Positions 1 through 10,157 are shown, counted from the stretch's first letter. The stretch: 64,000 nt of DNA from Terripilifer ovatus (GCA_029222685.1 JARHVB010000010.1:62001-126000), one strand, 5' to 3'. Made by a program: numbers and translations. Notes: generated by a model from the sequence alone, not told the origin.

Positions 1-1
1 G

Positions 2-406
2 CCGAAGGCGACCTTGAACTATCCGCACGAGCACAATCCGCAATCGCCGCGTTATCGCGGCGAGCATGCGCTGCGCCGCTATCCCAATGGCGAGGAACGC
101 TGCATCGCCTGCAAGCTCTGCGAGGCAATCTGCCCGGCGCAGGCCATCACCATCGAGGCGGGGCCGCGCGGCAACGACGGCACCCGGCGCACCACGCGCT
201 ACGACATCGATATGGTGAAGTGCATTTACTGCGGCCTCTGCCAGGAGGCCTGCCCGGTCGACGCCATCGTCGAGGGACCGAACGCCGAGTTCGCGGTCGA
301 AACCCGCGAGGAACTCTATTACGACAAGAACCGTCTGCTCGATAACGGCGCGCGCTGGGAGCGCGAAATCGCCCGCAATATCGCGATGGACGCGCCGTAC
401 AGATAA
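2..406 (+). CDS. nuoI: NADH-quinone oxidoreductase subunit I (5' end outside window)
   Basis: This is the ferredoxin-like peripheral-arm subunit of complex I, which passes electrons through clusters N6a and N6b towards quinone. Two classical 4Fe-4S motifs are visible, [12 protein letters not shown] and [12 protein letters not shown], in the order and spacing usual for NuoI. The reading frame is open to the left edge and begins in the conserved stretch before [18 protein letters not shown], so roughly the first 30-40 residues lie outside the window. A TTG inside the frame at 14 is not the real start. It is followed by nuoJ 64 bases downstream and is part of the nuo operon. Confidence 0.97.
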   Translation, partial: PKATLNYPHEHNPQSPRYRGEHALRRYPNGEERCIACKLCEAICPAQAITIEAGPRGNDGTRRTTRYDIDMVKCIYCGLCQEACPVDAIVEGPNAEFAVETREELYYDKNRLLDNGARWEREIARNIAMDAPYR

Positions 407-470
407 TTTTCGTCTTTCCGGTCGCGGTCATTGCCGTCCACGGAAAGAAGGAAAGCTAAAGGATGAAACG

Positions 471-1076
471 ATGACCGTGGCCGCCATCTTCTTCTATCTC
501 TTCTCGATCGTCATGATCGCCTCGGCGTTCATGGTGATCGCGGCGCGCAATCCCGTGCATTCGGTGTTGTTCCTGATCCTCGCTTTCGTCAACGCCTCTG
601 CTCTGTTCGTCCTCGTCGGCGCCGAGTTCCTGGCGATGATCCTGGTCGTCGTCTATGTCGGCGCGGTGGCCGTTCTGTTCCTCTTCGTCGTCATGATGCT
701 GGATGTCGATTTTGCTGAACTCAAGCAGGGCTTCCTGCAATATCTGCCGCTCGGCGCGCTGATCGGCATCGTCGTTGCCGTCGAGCTCATTCTTGTCGTC
801 GGCGGCTGGTCGGTGGCCCCCGGCGCCAAGGCAACCAATGCGCCGGCTATCACCGCTCTGTCGAACACGGAGGCGCTCGGCCTCGTGCTCTACACGAGAC
901 ATGTCTATTTCTTCCAGGCTGCGGGGTTTGTTCTGCTCACGGCCATGATTGGCGCCATCGTGCTGACCTTGCGTCACAAGCCCGATGTCAAGCGCCAGGA
1001 TATTTCGGAACAGAATGCTCGCACGCGCGAGGAAGCCGTAGAAGTCAAGAAAGTGCCCTCACGGGCCGGCGTCTGA
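471..1076 (+). CDS. nuoJ: NADH-quinone oxidoreductase subunit J
   Basis: Membrane-arm subunit of complex I next to NuoA, NuoK and NuoH at the base of the quinone-to-proton-channel relay. The 201-residue product has about five hydrophobic segments, beginning with a segment rich in F, L and I near residues 3-25. It has the family stretch ILVVVYVGAVAVLFLFVVMM near residues 58-77, which carries the pi-bulge helix of NuoJ. A charged tail of about 35 residues follows the last membrane segment. The ATG is preceded by GAAAGAAGGAAAG. The gene sits between nuoI and nuoK, the standard order. Confidence 0.97.
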   Translation: MTVAAIFFYLFSIVMIASAFMVIAARNPVHSVLFLILAFVNASALFVLVGAEFLAMILVVVYVGAVAVLFLFVVMMLDVDFAELKQGFLQYLPLGALIGIVVAVELILVVGGWSVAPGAKATNAPAITALSNTEALGLVLYTRHVYFFQAAGFVLLTAMIGAIVLTLRHKPDVKRQDISEQNARTREEAVEVKKVPSRAGV

Positions 1077-1085
1077 GAGGATCGC

Positions 1086-1394
1086 ATGGATATCGGTCTC
1101 ACCCATTATCTCATCGTCGCAGCGATCCTGTTCACCATCGGGATCGCCGGCATCATTCTCAATCGCAAGAACATCATCGTCATCCTGATGTCGGTGGAGC
1201 TGATCCTGCTCGCGGTGAACATCAACCTGGTGGCGTTCTCGAGCTTCCTTGGCGATCTGACGGGCCAGGTCTTCTCCCTGTTCATTCTCACGGTCGCGGC
1301 GGCGGAAGCCGCCATCGGGCTTGCCATTCTAGTGACCTATTATCGCAACCGCGGTTCGATCGCGGTTGAAGACATCAACCTGATGAAGGGCTGA
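1086..1394 (+). CDS. nuoK: NADH-quinone oxidoreductase subunit K
   Basis: Small membrane-arm subunit (102 residues, three transmembrane helices) related to MrpC antiporter subunits. The two buried glutamates that form the proton relay in NuoK are visible as E38 (in [11 protein letters not shown]) and E74 (in [10 protein letters not shown]), matching E36 and E72 of the E. coli protein. It starts 9 bases after the nuoJ stop behind a GAGAGGATCGC ribosome site and is followed by nuoL after 7 bases, so it is clearly co-translated within the operon. Confidence 0.97.
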   Translation: MDIGLTHYLIVAAILFTIGIAGIILNRKNIIVILMSVELILLAVNINLVAFSSFLGDLTGQVFSLFILTVAAAEAAIGLAILVTYYRNRGSIAVEDINLMKG

Positions 1395-1401
1395 AGGGCG
1401 C

Positions 1402-3444
1402 ATGTACACCGCAATCGTCTTTCTGCCCCTGATCGGCTTTCTGATCGCCGGCATTTTCGGCCGCCAGCTCGGCGCAAGGCCGTCGGAACTGATCACCACC
1501 ATTCTGCTGTTCATCGCGGCGGCCTTGTCCTGGGTCGCCTTCTTCCAGGTCGGCCTCGGCAGCGCCCCCTTGAGCGTTTCCGTGCTCGGCAAATGGATCG
1601 CTGCCGGCACCTTGCATGTCGATTGGGCGCTGCGCATCGACACGCTGACCGTGGTGATGCTCGTCGTCGTCAATACCGTCTCGGCGCTCGTCCACCTCTA
1701 TTCCATCGGCTACATGCACGAGGACGAACATCGTCCGCGCTTCTTCGCCTATCTGTCGCTCTTCACCTTCGCCATGCTGATGCTGGTGACGGCGGACAAC
1801 CTGGTGCAGATGTTCTTCGGCTGGGAAGGCGTCGGCCTCGCCTCCTATCTGCTGATCGGCTTCTGGTATGAGCGCCCGTCCGCCAATGCGGCGGCGATCA
1901 AGGCCTTCGTTGTCAACAGAGTCGGCGATTTCGGTTTCGCTCTCGGCATCTTCCTCCTCTTCGCGCTCACCGGCTCCGTCACGCTCGACCAGATCTTCGC
2001 GGCAGCGCCCGGTCTGGCCAACAAGTCGATCCATATCTTTGGCCTCGACGCGGACGCGATGACGGTCGTCTGCCTGCTCCTGTTCATGGGGGCCTGCGGC
2101 AAGTCGGCCCAGTTCCTGCTGCACACCTGGCTGCCGGACGCGATGGAAGGCCCGACGCCGGTTTCCGCCCTCATCCACGCCGCGACCATGGTCACGGCCG
2201 GCGTCTTCATGGTGGCGCGCCTGTCGCCGCTGTTCGAATATGCACCCGTGGCGCTCTCGGTCGTCACCGTCGTCGGCGCGACCACGGCGTTCTTCGCTGC
2301 CACCGTCGGCCTGGTGCAGAATGACATCAAGAGAGTCATCGCCTATTCCACCTGCTCGCAACTCGGCTACATGTTCGTGGCGCTCGGCGTCGGCGGCTAC
2401 AATCTGGCGATCTTTCATCTGTTCACCCATGCCTTCTTCAAGGCGCTCCTGTTCCTGGGCGCGGGCTCGGTGATCCACGCCATGCATCACGAGCAGGACA
2501 TGCGCCGCATGGGCGGCCTGGCGAAGCATATTCCAGGCACGTTCTGGATGATGACCATCGGCACCTTCGCCCTGACCGGCCTGCCGCTGACCGCCGGCTT
2601 CTTCTCGAAGGACGCGATCATCGAAGCTGCCTTCGCGTCGCAGCGTCCTGGCGCGCTCTACGCCTTCCTCCTCACCGCCATCGCCGCCGGCCTGACCTCA
2701 TTCTATTCCTGGCGTCTGGTGTTCATGACCTTCTTCGGCAAGGAGCGCTGGGCGGAGGAGGACCATGGTCACGACGCGCCAAGCCACGACAATCATGGTC
2801 ACGACAATCATGGTCACGACGATCATGCGGCGCCGGTCGCAGCCCATGGCCATGATGATCATCACGGCCACAAGCTTGAGCCGCATGAATCGCCGGCCGT
2901 CATGATGATCCCGCTCTATGTGCTTGCGGCGGGCGCCCTGTTTGCCGGCCTCCTGTTCAAGGACGTCTTCATGGGTGAGGGGATGGCAGACTTCTGGAAG
3001 AAGGCGCTGTTCTTCGGACCCGACAATCATCTCATGCACGATATGCATGAAGTGCCGGAGTTCGTCGCCTTCCTCGCGACCTACATGATGCTCGGCGGCT
3101 TCGTCATCGCGGCGCTGATGTATGTGTTCTACACGGACGCACCCCGGCGCCTGGCCGAGCGCAACCCGATCCTCTACCGGTTCCTGCTCAACAAATGGTA
3201 CTTCGACGAATTGTACGATCTCATCTTCGTCCGGCCGGCGTTCTGGCTCGGCCGCCTGTTCTGGAAGCAGGGCGACGGCCGCATCATCGACGGTATCGGG
3301 CCTGACGGTGTCTCCGCGCGGGTCATCGACGTTGCCGGCCGTGTCGTGAAGTTGCAGACCGGTTACGTCTATCACTATGCGTTCGCCATGCTCATTGGCG
3401 TCGCGGCGATCATCACCTGGTATCTGCTGGGCGGGGTGCATTGA
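1402..3444 (+). CDS. nuoL: NADH-quinone oxidoreductase subunit L with a His-rich loop
   Basis: Distal antiporter-like subunit of complex I, a proton pump with a long lateral helix at the C-terminus. At 680 residues it is longer than the usual roughly 610-660. The conserved channel glutamate lies at E142 in [14 protein letters not shown], with further family segments ([34 protein letters not shown]). An unusual loop at residues 454-495 contains 14 histidines in 42 residues, built partly from a 15-base tandem repeat (2791-2820) encoding NHGHD. The loop lies between transmembrane segments. The stop overlaps the nuoM ATG by one base. Confidence 0.97.
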   Translation: MYTAIVFLPLIGFLIAGIFGRQLGARPSELITTILLFIAAALSWVAFFQVGLGSAPLSVSVLGKWIAAGTLHVDWALRIDTLTVVMLVVVNTVSALVHLYSIGYMHEDEHRPRFFAYLSLFTFAMLMLVTADNLVQMFFGWEGVGLASYLLIGFWYERPSANAAAIKAFVVNRVGDFGFALGIFLLFALTGSVTLDQIFAAAPGLANKSIHIFGLDADAMTVVCLLLFMGACGKSAQFLLHTWLPDAMEGPTPVSALIHAATMVTAGVFMVARLSPLFEYAPVALSVVTVVGATTAFFAATVGLVQNDIKRVIAYSTCSQLGYMFVALGVGGYNLAIFHLFTHAFFKALLFLGAGSVIHAMHHEQDMRRMGGLAKHIPGTFWMMTIGTFALTGLPLTAGFFSKDAIIEAAFASQRPGALYAFLLTAIAAGLTSFYSWRLVFMTFFGKERWAEEDHGHDAPSHDNHGHDNHGHDDHAAPVAAHGHDDHHGHKLEPHESPAVMMIPLYVLAAGALFAGLLFKDVFMGEGMADFWKKALFFGPDNHLMHDMHEVPEFVAFLATYMMLGGFVIAALMYVFYTDAPRRLAERNPILYRFLLNKWYFDELYDLIFVRPAFWLGRLFWKQGDGRIIDGIGPDGVSARVIDVAGRVVKLQTGYVYHYAFAMLIGVAAIITWYLLGGVH

Positions 3445-4955
3445 TGTTCGGTTTTGGTATCCTCTCCGGCCTGATCTTCCTGCCGCTCGTCGGCGTGGCC
3501 TTCATCCTGTGCCTGCGTGGCGACGACGAGGCGGCGCTGCGTAATGCCCGCTGGGCGGCGCTGCTTGCCACGATCATCACCTTCCTGCTGTCGCTTTATG
3601 CCTGGAAAATGTTCGACACGAGTTCGTCCGGCTTCCAGCTCATTGAAGAAAAGAGCTGGCTCGGCAGCGGCCTGATGTACAAGCTCGGCGTCGACGGCAT
3701 GTCCATGCCCTTCGTGCTGCTGACCACCTTCCTGATGCCGTTCTGCATTCTGGCCTCGTGGGAATCGATCACCTTCCGCGTCAAGGAATATATGATCGCC
3801 TTCCTCGTGCTCGAGACGCTGATGATCGGCGTGTTCTGCGCGCTCGATCTGGTGCTGTTCTACCTGTTCTTCGAAGGCGGCCTCATCCCGATGTTCCTCA
3901 TCATCGGCATCTGGGGCGGCAAGCGGCGCATCTACGCCAGCTTCAAGTTCTTTCTCTATACCTTGCTCGGCTCGCTGCTGATGCTGCTTGCCATCATGGC
4001 CATGTATGGCGTCGCCGGCACCACCGACATCACCGTTCTGTTGAAAACGGCATTCCCGGCGTCCATGCAGAAGTGGCTGTGGCTCGCCTTCTTCGCCTCC
4101 TTCGCGGTGAAGATGCCGATGTGGCCGGTGCACACCTGGCTGCCCGACGCGCACGTCGAGGCGCCGACAGCGGGCTCGGTCATCCTGGCCGGCATCCTGC
4201 TGAAGATGGGCGGTTACGGTTTTATTCGTTTCTCGCTGCCGATGTTCCCCGACGCGTCGCAATATTTCGCGCCGCTGGTCTGGACCCTGTCGATCATCGC
4301 CATCGTCTACACGTCGCTCGTCGCCCTGGTGCAGGAGGACATGAAGAAGCTCATCGCCTATTCGTCGGTGGCGCACATGGGCTTCGTCACCATGGGCCTG
4401 TTCGCGATGAACCCGCAGGGGGTGCAGGGCGCCATCTTCCAGATGGTCAGCCACGGCCTCGTCTCGGGCGCGCTGTTCCTCTGCGTCGGCGTCGTCTACG
4501 ACCGCCTGCACACGCGCGAGATCGCGGCTTACGGCGGCCTGGTCAAGAACATGCCGCTGTTCGCAGTCGCCTTCATGCTGTTTACCATGGCCAATGTCGG
4601 CCTGCCGGGCACGTCAGGCTTTGTCGGCGAATTCCTGACCCTGGTTGGCACCTTCTTCGCCAATTCCTGGGTGGCTTTCTTCGCCACCAGCGGCGTCATC
4701 CTGTCGGCTGCCTATGCGCTTTATCTCTATCGCCGCGTCATCTTCGGCGTGCTGGACAAGCCGTCGCTCATGAAAATGCAGGATCTGAGCGCGCGCGAGA
4801 TCGCCTTGCTGGCGCCGCTCGGCCTGCTGGTCATCTATTACGGCATTCAGCCTGGACCGATCCTTGACGCCTGCGCGGCATCGGTCGATCTGCTCATCAA
4901 GAATTATCAGACAGCGCTCGGCCTGACCAAGGCTGCCACGCTCGCGCTGCACTGA
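3444..4955 (+). CDS. nuoM: NADH-quinone oxidoreductase subunit M
   Basis: Antiporter-like proton-pumping subunit of complex I, 503 residues with about 14 membrane helices. The essential glutamate of the family falls at E144 in [19 protein letters not shown], the same number as in E. coli. The second family signature ([20 protein letters not shown]) follows near residues 230-250. The ATG at 3444 forms a TGATG junction with the nuoL stop. A TTG three bases upstream would add one residue but is the less likely start. nuoN begins 10 bases after the stop. Confidence 0.96.
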   Translation: MFGFGILSGLIFLPLVGVAFILCLRGDDEAALRNARWAALLATIITFLLSLYAWKMFDTSSSGFQLIEEKSWLGSGLMYKLGVDGMSMPFVLLTTFLMPFCILASWESITFRVKEYMIAFLVLETLMIGVFCALDLVLFYLFFEGGLIPMFLIIGIWGGKRRIYASFKFFLYTLLGSLLMLLAIMAMYGVAGTTDITVLLKTAFPASMQKWLWLAFFASFAVKMPMWPVHTWLPDAHVEAPTAGSVILAGILLKMGGYGFIRFSLPMFPDASQYFAPLVWTLSIIAIVYTSLVALVQEDMKKLIAYSSVAHMGFVTMGLFAMNPQGVQGAIFQMVSHGLVSGALFLCVGVVYDRLHTREIAAYGGLVKNMPLFAVAFMLFTMANVGLPGTSGFVGEFLTLVGTFFANSWVAFFATSGVILSAAYALYLYRRVIFGVLDKPSLMKMQDLSAREIALLAPLGLLVIYYGIQPGPILDACAASVDLLIKNYQTALGLTKAATLALH

Positions 4956-4965
4956 GGACGAAGAC

Positions 4966-6399
4966 ATGACGCCTCTTTCCTTCGCGCTTGCCCATTCGCT
5001 TCCCGAGATCGTCCTGGCGGTCGGCGCGCTGGCCCTGCTCATGCTCGGTGCCCTGCGCAAGCTGACCGGCGACTGGATCATCAGCGAATGCGCCATCGTC
5101 CTGCTCGGGTTGGCGGCGCTCAGCATGTTGTTCCAGGTCCAGTCTTCGGCGGTCATATGGGACGGCGCCTTCATCGATGATTCTTTCGGCCGGTTCATGA
5201 AACTGCTGGCCCTGTGCGGGGCTCTGGTCTCGCTGCTGCTGTCGCGCGAATTCATGGCCCGCGAGGGGATCGATTTCTTCGAGTTTCCGGTCCTCATCCT
5301 GCTCGCCACCCTCGGCATGCTGATGCTGATCTCGGCGCAGAGCCTGATCGCGCTCTATCTCGGTCTCGAACTGATGAGCCTGGCGCTCTATGTCATCGCG
5401 GCGTTTCACCGCGACAATCTGCGCGCCTCCGAAGCGGGCCTGAAATATTTCGTCCTCGGCGCACTGTCGTCGGGCATGATGCTCTATGGCGCATCGCTGA
5501 TCTACGGCTTTGCCGGCACGGTTTCGTTCACCGGCATCGGCGAAGCGCTGCGCGGCGGCCCTTCCATCGGCATCGTTTTCGGTCTTGTCTTCCTCATGGC
5601 GGGCCTCGCCTTCAAAATGTCCGTCGTGCCGTTCCACATGTGGACGCCGGATGTCTATGAGGGCGCGCCGACGCCCGTCACGGCCTTCTTCGCCTCGGCC
5701 GCGAAAATGGCGGCCGTGGCCATCACCGTGCGCATCGTCATCACCGCTTTCCCCGGCATGAAGGTGCAATGGCAGCAGATCGTGGTCTTCATCTCGATCC
5801 TGTCCATGGCGGTCGGCGCCTTCGGCGCCATCGGCCAGACCAATATCAAGCGCCTGATGGCCTATTCGTCGATCGGCCACATGGGCTTCGCGCTCGTCGG
5901 CCTTTCGGCCGGCACCCAGCAGGGCGTCCTCGGCGTGCTGGTCTATCTGGCGATATATCTGGTCATGACGCTTGGCACCTTCGCGGCTATCCTGTCGATG
6001 CGCATCGGCAATCGCTATGTCGAGAATATCGGCGATCTCGCTGGCCTGTCGCGCAACAACAAGCTGCTCGCCTTCGTCCTGGCGATGATGATGTTCTCGC
6101 TGGCCGGCATTCCGCCGCTCGCCGGCTTTTTCGCCAAATGGTACGTCTTCGTCGCCGCCATCCAGTCCAATCTCTACTGGCTTGCGGTCATCGGCATGCT
6201 GGCGAGCGTCGTGTCGGCCTTCTACTATCTCAGAGTCGTCAAGATCATGTATCTCGACGAGCCGGCCCGCCCGTTCGACCGGGTCAATTGGGAAGTCACC
6301 GCGGTCATGGCGCTTGGCGGCCTGTTCGTCGTGCTGTTCTGGGTCTATCCGGGACCGCTGGTCGAGGCCGCATCGGCCGCCGCGAAATCGTTGTTCTAG
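4966..6399 (+). CDS. nuoN: NADH-quinone oxidoreductase subunit N
   Basis: Third antiporter-like subunit of complex I, 477 residues and strongly hydrophobic throughout. Family motifs include LYLGLELMSLALYVIAAF near residues 128-145, containing the conserved glutamate, and PFHMWTPDVYEGAPTPVTAF near residues 225-244 with the conserved histidine and proline-rich turn. It is the last nuo gene. The stop TAG is immediately followed by the GTG of the next gene, as is usual for alphaproteobacterial nuo operons that run on into birA. Confidence 0.96.
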   Translation: MTPLSFALAHSLPEIVLAVGALALLMLGALRKLTGDWIISECAIVLLGLAALSMLFQVQSSAVIWDGAFIDDSFGRFMKLLALCGALVSLLLSREFMAREGIDFFEFPVLILLATLGMLMLISAQSLIALYLGLELMSLALYVIAAFHRDNLRASEAGLKYFVLGALSSGMMLYGASLIYGFAGTVSFTGIGEALRGGPSIGIVFGLVFLMAGLAFKMSVVPFHMWTPDVYEGAPTPVTAFFASAAKMAAVAITVRIVITAFPGMKVQWQQIVVFISILSMAVGAFGAIGQTNIKRLMAYSSIGHMGFALVGLSAGTQQGVLGVLVYLAIYLVMTLGTFAAILSMRIGNRYVENIGDLAGLSRNNKLLAFVLAMMMFSLAGIPPLAGFFAKWYVFVAAIQSNLYWLAVIGMLASVVSAFYYLRVVKIMYLDEPARPFDRVNWEVTAVMALGGLFVVLFWVYPGPLVEAASAAAKSLF

Positions 6400-7221
6400 G
6401 TGGGATCAAGAAGCGGGCGGTTAGACGTTTCGATGCCCGGGCGGTCATTTCGCTTCGCGCATTTCGTCGAGCTTGGCTCCACCAATGACGAAGCCATGGC
6501 GCGGGCGCGAGCCGGCGATCCCGGCCATCTGTGGATATCAGCGGAGCGGCAGACGTCGGGCCGCGGCCGCCAGAGCCGGCCGTGGTCGTCGCCGTCCGGC
6601 AATCTCTACGCAAGTCTGCTGCTGATCGATCCGTCGCCGCAGGCGCTTGCGCCGCAACTGGGCTTCGTCGCCGGCGTCGCGCTGATCGATGCTTTGGGCG
6701 CCGTCACGCCCGATGTGCCCGTCGCATTGAAATGGCCGAACGATGTTCTCAGCAGCGGCGCCAAGCTCGCCGGCATTCTGCTGGAGGGCAGCAGCCTGCC
6801 GTCCGGTGGCTTTGCCTGCGTCATCGGCTGCGGCGTCAATTGTGCCGCGCACCCCGACAATCTCTCGTATGCGGCGACCGATCTCGCCGCGCGTGGCGCG
6901 GTGGTGGATGCCGGCGCCCTGCTTGCCGCGCTCGCCTCATCCTTCGCGAACTGGCTCGTCATCTGGTCGGCGGGCGGCAACTTCGCCGCTATCCGCGAGG
7001 CCTGGCTGGCGCGGGCCGCAGGGCTCGGCGGGCCGGTGCGCGCGCGCCTTGCGACAGGCGAGATCGAGGGCATTTTTGAAACGATCGACGACATAGGCCG
7101 CCTCGTTCTGCACGGGCCCAATGGGCGCGTGACAATCGATGCCGGCGATGTTTTCCTGGATCATGGATTGCGGCCGGCACAACAACAACAAGCGGCCGCA
7201 AAGGGAGCGGCGGATTTATGA
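6400..7221 (+). CDS. birA: Biotin-[acetyl-CoA-carboxylase] ligase
   Basis: Activates biotin to biotinyl-AMP and transfers it to the carrier lysine of biotin carboxylases. Motifs are GSTNDE near residues 26-31, the ATP/biotin loop TSGRGRQSRPW (GRGR at 54-57), and KWPNDV with the catalytic lysine K111. There is no N-terminal helix-turn-helix, so this is a class I ligase without the repressor role of E. coli BirA. The GTG at 6400 touches the nuoN stop and gives an N-terminus of about family length. An in-frame ATG at 6433 is an alternative start. The stop overlaps the rnj start by ATGA. Confidence 0.92.
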   Translation: MGSRSGRLDVSMPGRSFRFAHFVELGSTNDEAMARARAGDPGHLWISAERQTSGRGRQSRPWSSPSGNLYASLLLIDPSPQALAPQLGFVAGVALIDALGAVTPDVPVALKWPNDVLSSGAKLAGILLEGSSLPSGGFACVIGCGVNCAAHPDNLSYAATDLAARGAVVDAGALLAALASSFANWLVIWSAGGNFAAIREAWLARAAGLGGPVRARLATGEIEGIFETIDDIGRLVLHGPNGRVTIDAGDVFLDHGLRPAQQQQAAAKGAADL

Positions 7222-8924
7222 ATCAGACGAATGCGCAGAGCGGCGTGGGTGCCGGCTTGGATTCGAACACGGATTTGGTTTTTGCTCCGCTCGGAGGCCT
7301 TGGCGAAATCGGGATGAATGCGGCGCTCTACGGGTTTGGCCCGAAGGGGCGGCGCAAATGGCTGATGGTCGATCTCGGCGTCGCTTTCGCCGGCCCGGAG
7401 CTGCCCGGCATCGATCTCATCATGCCGGATCTTTCTTTCATCGAGAAGAACAGGAAAGATCTCGTCGGCCTCATCATCACCCATGCCCACGAAGACCACA
7501 TAGGCGCTGTGGCGCAGCTCTGGCCGCGTCTCGGCTGCCCGGTCTACGCGACGCGGTTTGCCGCGAGTCTGCTCGAGATACGTCGTCTTGGCGAGGAAAG
7601 CGCCCCGAAGATTCCCCTGCATGTGATGCGGGCAGGGCAGCGGCTCGATCTGGCGCCGTTCGAAGTCGAGATCGTGCCCGTCGCTCATTCCATCCCTGAA
7701 AGCACGTCGCTTGCCATCCGCACGCCACTCGGCCTCGTGCTGCATTCGGGCGACTGGAAGATCGACGAGACGCCGGTCGCCGGCTGGCCGACCGACGAGA
7801 AGCGCCTGCGCGAAATAGGCAAGGAAGGCGTGCTGGCGCTGGTCAGCGATTCGACCAACATCCTACGCGACGGCGAAAGCCCGTCCGAGACCGACGTCGC
7901 CAACAACCTGGCGGATCTGATCGCTGCGGCGACCGGCAGGGTGCTGGTCACCACCTTCGCCTCCAACGTCGCGCGCATGCGCGCCGTGGCGCTCGCCGCG
8001 GCGCAGGCAGGACGCCACGTCGTCATCGCCGGCCGCGCCATGGACCGCGTGTCCGAAGTGGCCCGCGAGTGCGGCTATCTCGACGGCATCGCCGATTTCC
8101 TGCCGGCGGAAAGCTTCGCTAACCTGCCGCGCAACAAGGTCGTCATCATGGCGACGGGAAGTCAGGGAGAAACCCGCGCCGCCATGGCGCGCATCGCCCA
8201 GGACGAACATCCGCAGGTGCGGCTGGCGTCGGGAGACAAGGTCATCTTCTCGTCGCGACCGATCCCCGGCAATGAGCGCGCCATTGGCGACATCATCAAC
8301 GGTCTCGTGCGCCAGGGGATCGAGGTCGTCACCGACCGGACAGATCTGGTGCATGTCTCCGGCCATCCGCGCCGCAGCGAGGTCAAGCGCCTCTACGAAT
8401 GGCTCAAGCCGCAGATCGCCGTGCCCGCCCACGGCGAAGCTCTGCATCTGGCCGAGCACGCCATCTTCGCCAAAGCCCAGGGCGTTACCCATACGGTGGT
8501 CGCCAGCGACGGCGACATGGTGCATCTGGCGCCCGGCAATCCCGGCATCGTGGATCAGGTCGCTCATGGCCGCCTGTATACCGACGGCAATATTCTCGTA
8601 CCCTCGGCTGACGAGGCCTTGCGCCAGCGCAGGAGCCTGTCCTTCGGCGGCATCATCTCGGTTGGCATCGCCGTCACTTCGAAGGGGGAGATCGCCGGCG
8701 ATCCGGATGTGGTCATTGCCGGCATTCCGCAGCGCGTGCGCGACGGGCGCACCATGGATACGATCGTCGACAAGGCGGTGTTCGAAGTGCTTGATACGCT
8801 GCCGCGCCAGCGTCGGCGCGACGCCAATGCCGTGGAGACGGCAGTCGAACGTGCCGTGCGCAGTGCCGTGCGCAATGTCTGGGGCAAACGCCCCACGGTT
8901 CATGTCCTGGTGATGGAAGTTTAG
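7218..8924 (+). CDS. rnj: Ribonuclease J
   Basis: Metallo-beta-lactamase/beta-CASP nuclease with endo- and 5'-3' exoribonuclease activity in RNA processing and decay. The zinc-binding signature HAHEDH is at residues 89-94, followed by a beta-CASP domain with FSSRPIPGNE, and HVSGHPRR and PAHGE later. The C-terminal domain (roughly residues 450-568) completes the family length of about 560. It overlaps birA by four bases. In many alphaproteobacteria a type III pantothenate kinase gene (coaX) lies between birA and rnj, and it is absent here. Confidence 0.93.
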   Translation: MNQTNAQSGVGAGLDSNTDLVFAPLGGLGEIGMNAALYGFGPKGRRKWLMVDLGVAFAGPELPGIDLIMPDLSFIEKNRKDLVGLIITHAHEDHIGAVAQLWPRLGCPVYATRFAASLLEIRRLGEESAPKIPLHVMRAGQRLDLAPFEVEIVPVAHSIPESTSLAIRTPLGLVLHSGDWKIDETPVAGWPTDEKRLREIGKEGVLALVSDSTNILRDGESPSETDVANNLADLIAAATGRVLVTTFASNVARMRAVALAAAQAGRHVVIAGRAMDRVSEVARECGYLDGIADFLPAESFANLPRNKVVIMATGSQGETRAAMARIAQDEHPQVRLASGDKVIFSSRPIPGNERAIGDIINGLVRQGIEVVTDRTDLVHVSGHPRRSEVKRLYEWLKPQIAVPAHGEALHLAEHAIFAKAQGVTHTVVASDGDMVHLAPGNPGIVDQVAHGRLYTDGNILVPSADEALRQRRSLSFGGIISVGIAVTSKGEIAGDPDVVIAGIPQRVRDGRTMDTIVDKAVFEVLDTLPRQRRRDANAVETAVERAVRSAVRNVWGKRPTVHVLVMEV

Positions 8925-8936
8925 GGAGAGGGATCC

Positions 8937-9341
8937 ATGATCGGCCGTCTCAATCACGTGGCGATTGCCGTGCCTGATCTTGCTGCCGCCACCGCCGTCT
9001 ATCGCGACACGCTCGGCGCCAAAACGTCAGCGCCGCTGGCGCTGCCCGAACATGGCGTCACCGTCGTCTTCGTCGAATTGCCGAACACCAAGATCGAACT
9101 GCTGGAACCCTTGGGGGAAGCCTCGCCGATCGCCAAATTCCTTGAGGGTAATCCGGCCGGCGGCATGCATCACCTCTGCTATGAAGTCGACGATATCCTC
9201 GGCGCTCGTGACAAGCTCAAGGCACAGGGCGCCCGCGTGCTCGGCGACGGCAATCCCCGGATCGGCGCCCACGGCAAGCCGGTGCTTTTCCTGCATCCCA
9301 AGGATTTCTGCGGCACACTGGTCGAAATAGAACAGGTATAA
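8937..9341 (+). CDS. mce: Methylmalonyl-CoA epimerase
   Basis: Vicinal-oxygen-chelate enzyme that interconverts (2S)- and (2R)-methylmalonyl-CoA in propionate and branched-chain catabolism. The 134-residue protein holds two VOC half-domains. Metal ligands expected for the family are visible: H7 in RLNHVAIAVPDL, a histidine in GGMHHLCYEVDD (residues 78-79) and a glutamate in the closing LVEIEQV. It starts 12 bases after the rnj stop behind GGGAGAGGGATCC, continuing the conserved rnj-mce order. Confidence 0.93.
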   Translation: MIGRLNHVAIAVPDLAAATAVYRDTLGAKTSAPLALPEHGVTVVFVELPNTKIELLEPLGEASPIAKFLEGNPAGGMHHLCYEVDDILGARDKLKAQGARVLGDGNPRIGAHGKPVLFLHPKDFCGTLVEIEQV

Positions 9342-9469
9342 CGCTCATTGCGGCCAGCTGCGGCGCCTGCGACATTGATCCCCTTGAAGTTACCTAGCTA
9401 TTCTAGGCGGCTAAAAATATAGAGGGGTCGGCCTTGCGGCCGAGACCTTCCGGCGAAGGAGCAGGGGCT

Positions 9470-10114
9470 GTGCTGGATACGATCGCGATCATCTGCGGCT
9501 GGGCGGCGGCGGCCGTCAGCGCCTATGCCTTCTGGTCGAAGACCATGATTCCCCTGCGCGCCGCCAGCATCGCCGCCAGCGCGCTGGCGATCGTCTATGC
9601 CGGCTGGACCCGTGACTGGCCGATCCTGGCTGCCAATTGCGCCATTCTGCCGCTCAACCTGTTTCGCCTGAACGAGATGCGCCGGCTGATCGCCGACGCC
9701 CGCTCGGCCAATCGCGAAGAGTTGAATTTCGACTGGCTGAAGCCTTACATGACGGCCCTCGACTACGATGCCGGGACGGCCATCTTCGAAAAGGGCGACC
9801 CCGCCGAGGCCGTCTTTGTCATTTCCGAAGGCCAGGTCAACCTGCCGGAGTTGGGCGTCATCATCGGCCCCGGCTCCATGCTGGGCGAAATGGGCCTGTT
9901 CACGGCTAACCACAAGCGTATGTCAGGCGCCCGCTGCATGGGCGCGGTGCGCGCCTATCGGATGCCCTACAGCGAATTCGAGCAGCTCTATTTCCAGAAT
10001 CCTCAGTTCGGCCTTTATCTGGTCCGCTTGATGGTGCGCCGGCTGGAAAGCAACCTCGGTCGTTATTCCGGCGGCCGCGTCGGCACGCCGCCGCCGGCGA
10101 GACCTACTCTTTGA
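9470..10114 (+). CDS. Membrane-anchored cyclic-nucleotide-binding-domain protein
   Basis: About 214 residues. Two or three hydrophobic segments occupy roughly residues 3-65, followed by a CRP/CNMP-type cyclic-nucleotide-binding fold at about residues 88-185. Its features are ALDYDAGTAIFEKGDPAEAVFVISEG in form, then GPGSMLGEMGLF, the phosphate-binding-cassette position. No helix-turn-helix follows, so it is not a CRP-type transcription factor. A sensor of nucleotide or ion state at the membrane is possible but unproven. The GTG at 9470 is chosen because AAGGAG lies eight bases upstream. A TTG at 9434 in the same frame has no such site. Confidence 0.75.
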   Translation: MLDTIAIICGWAAAAVSAYAFWSKTMIPLRAASIAASALAIVYAGWTRDWPILAANCAILPLNLFRLNEMRRLIADARSANREELNFDWLKPYMTALDYDAGTAIFEKGDPAEAVFVISEGQVNLPELGVIIGPGSMLGEMGLFTANHKRMSGARCMGAVRAYRMPYSEFEQLYFQNPQFGLYLVRLMVRRLESNLGRYSGGRVGTPPPARPTL

Positions 10115-10157
10115 GACATATACTTTAAGCAGGCGCATTCAGGAAAACGGGAAAATC

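Noticed and set aside
2791..2828. Tandem repeats considered as a CRISPR or VNTR locus
   Set aside because: They are two copies of 15 bases inside a coding frame with no spacers. They encode the histidine-rich loop of NuoL.
1375..4511. Long minus-strand frames opposite nuoL and nuoM
   Set aside because: The plus-strand products are unambiguous complex I subunits. The frames have Glu/Arg/His/Gln-rich composition without domains.
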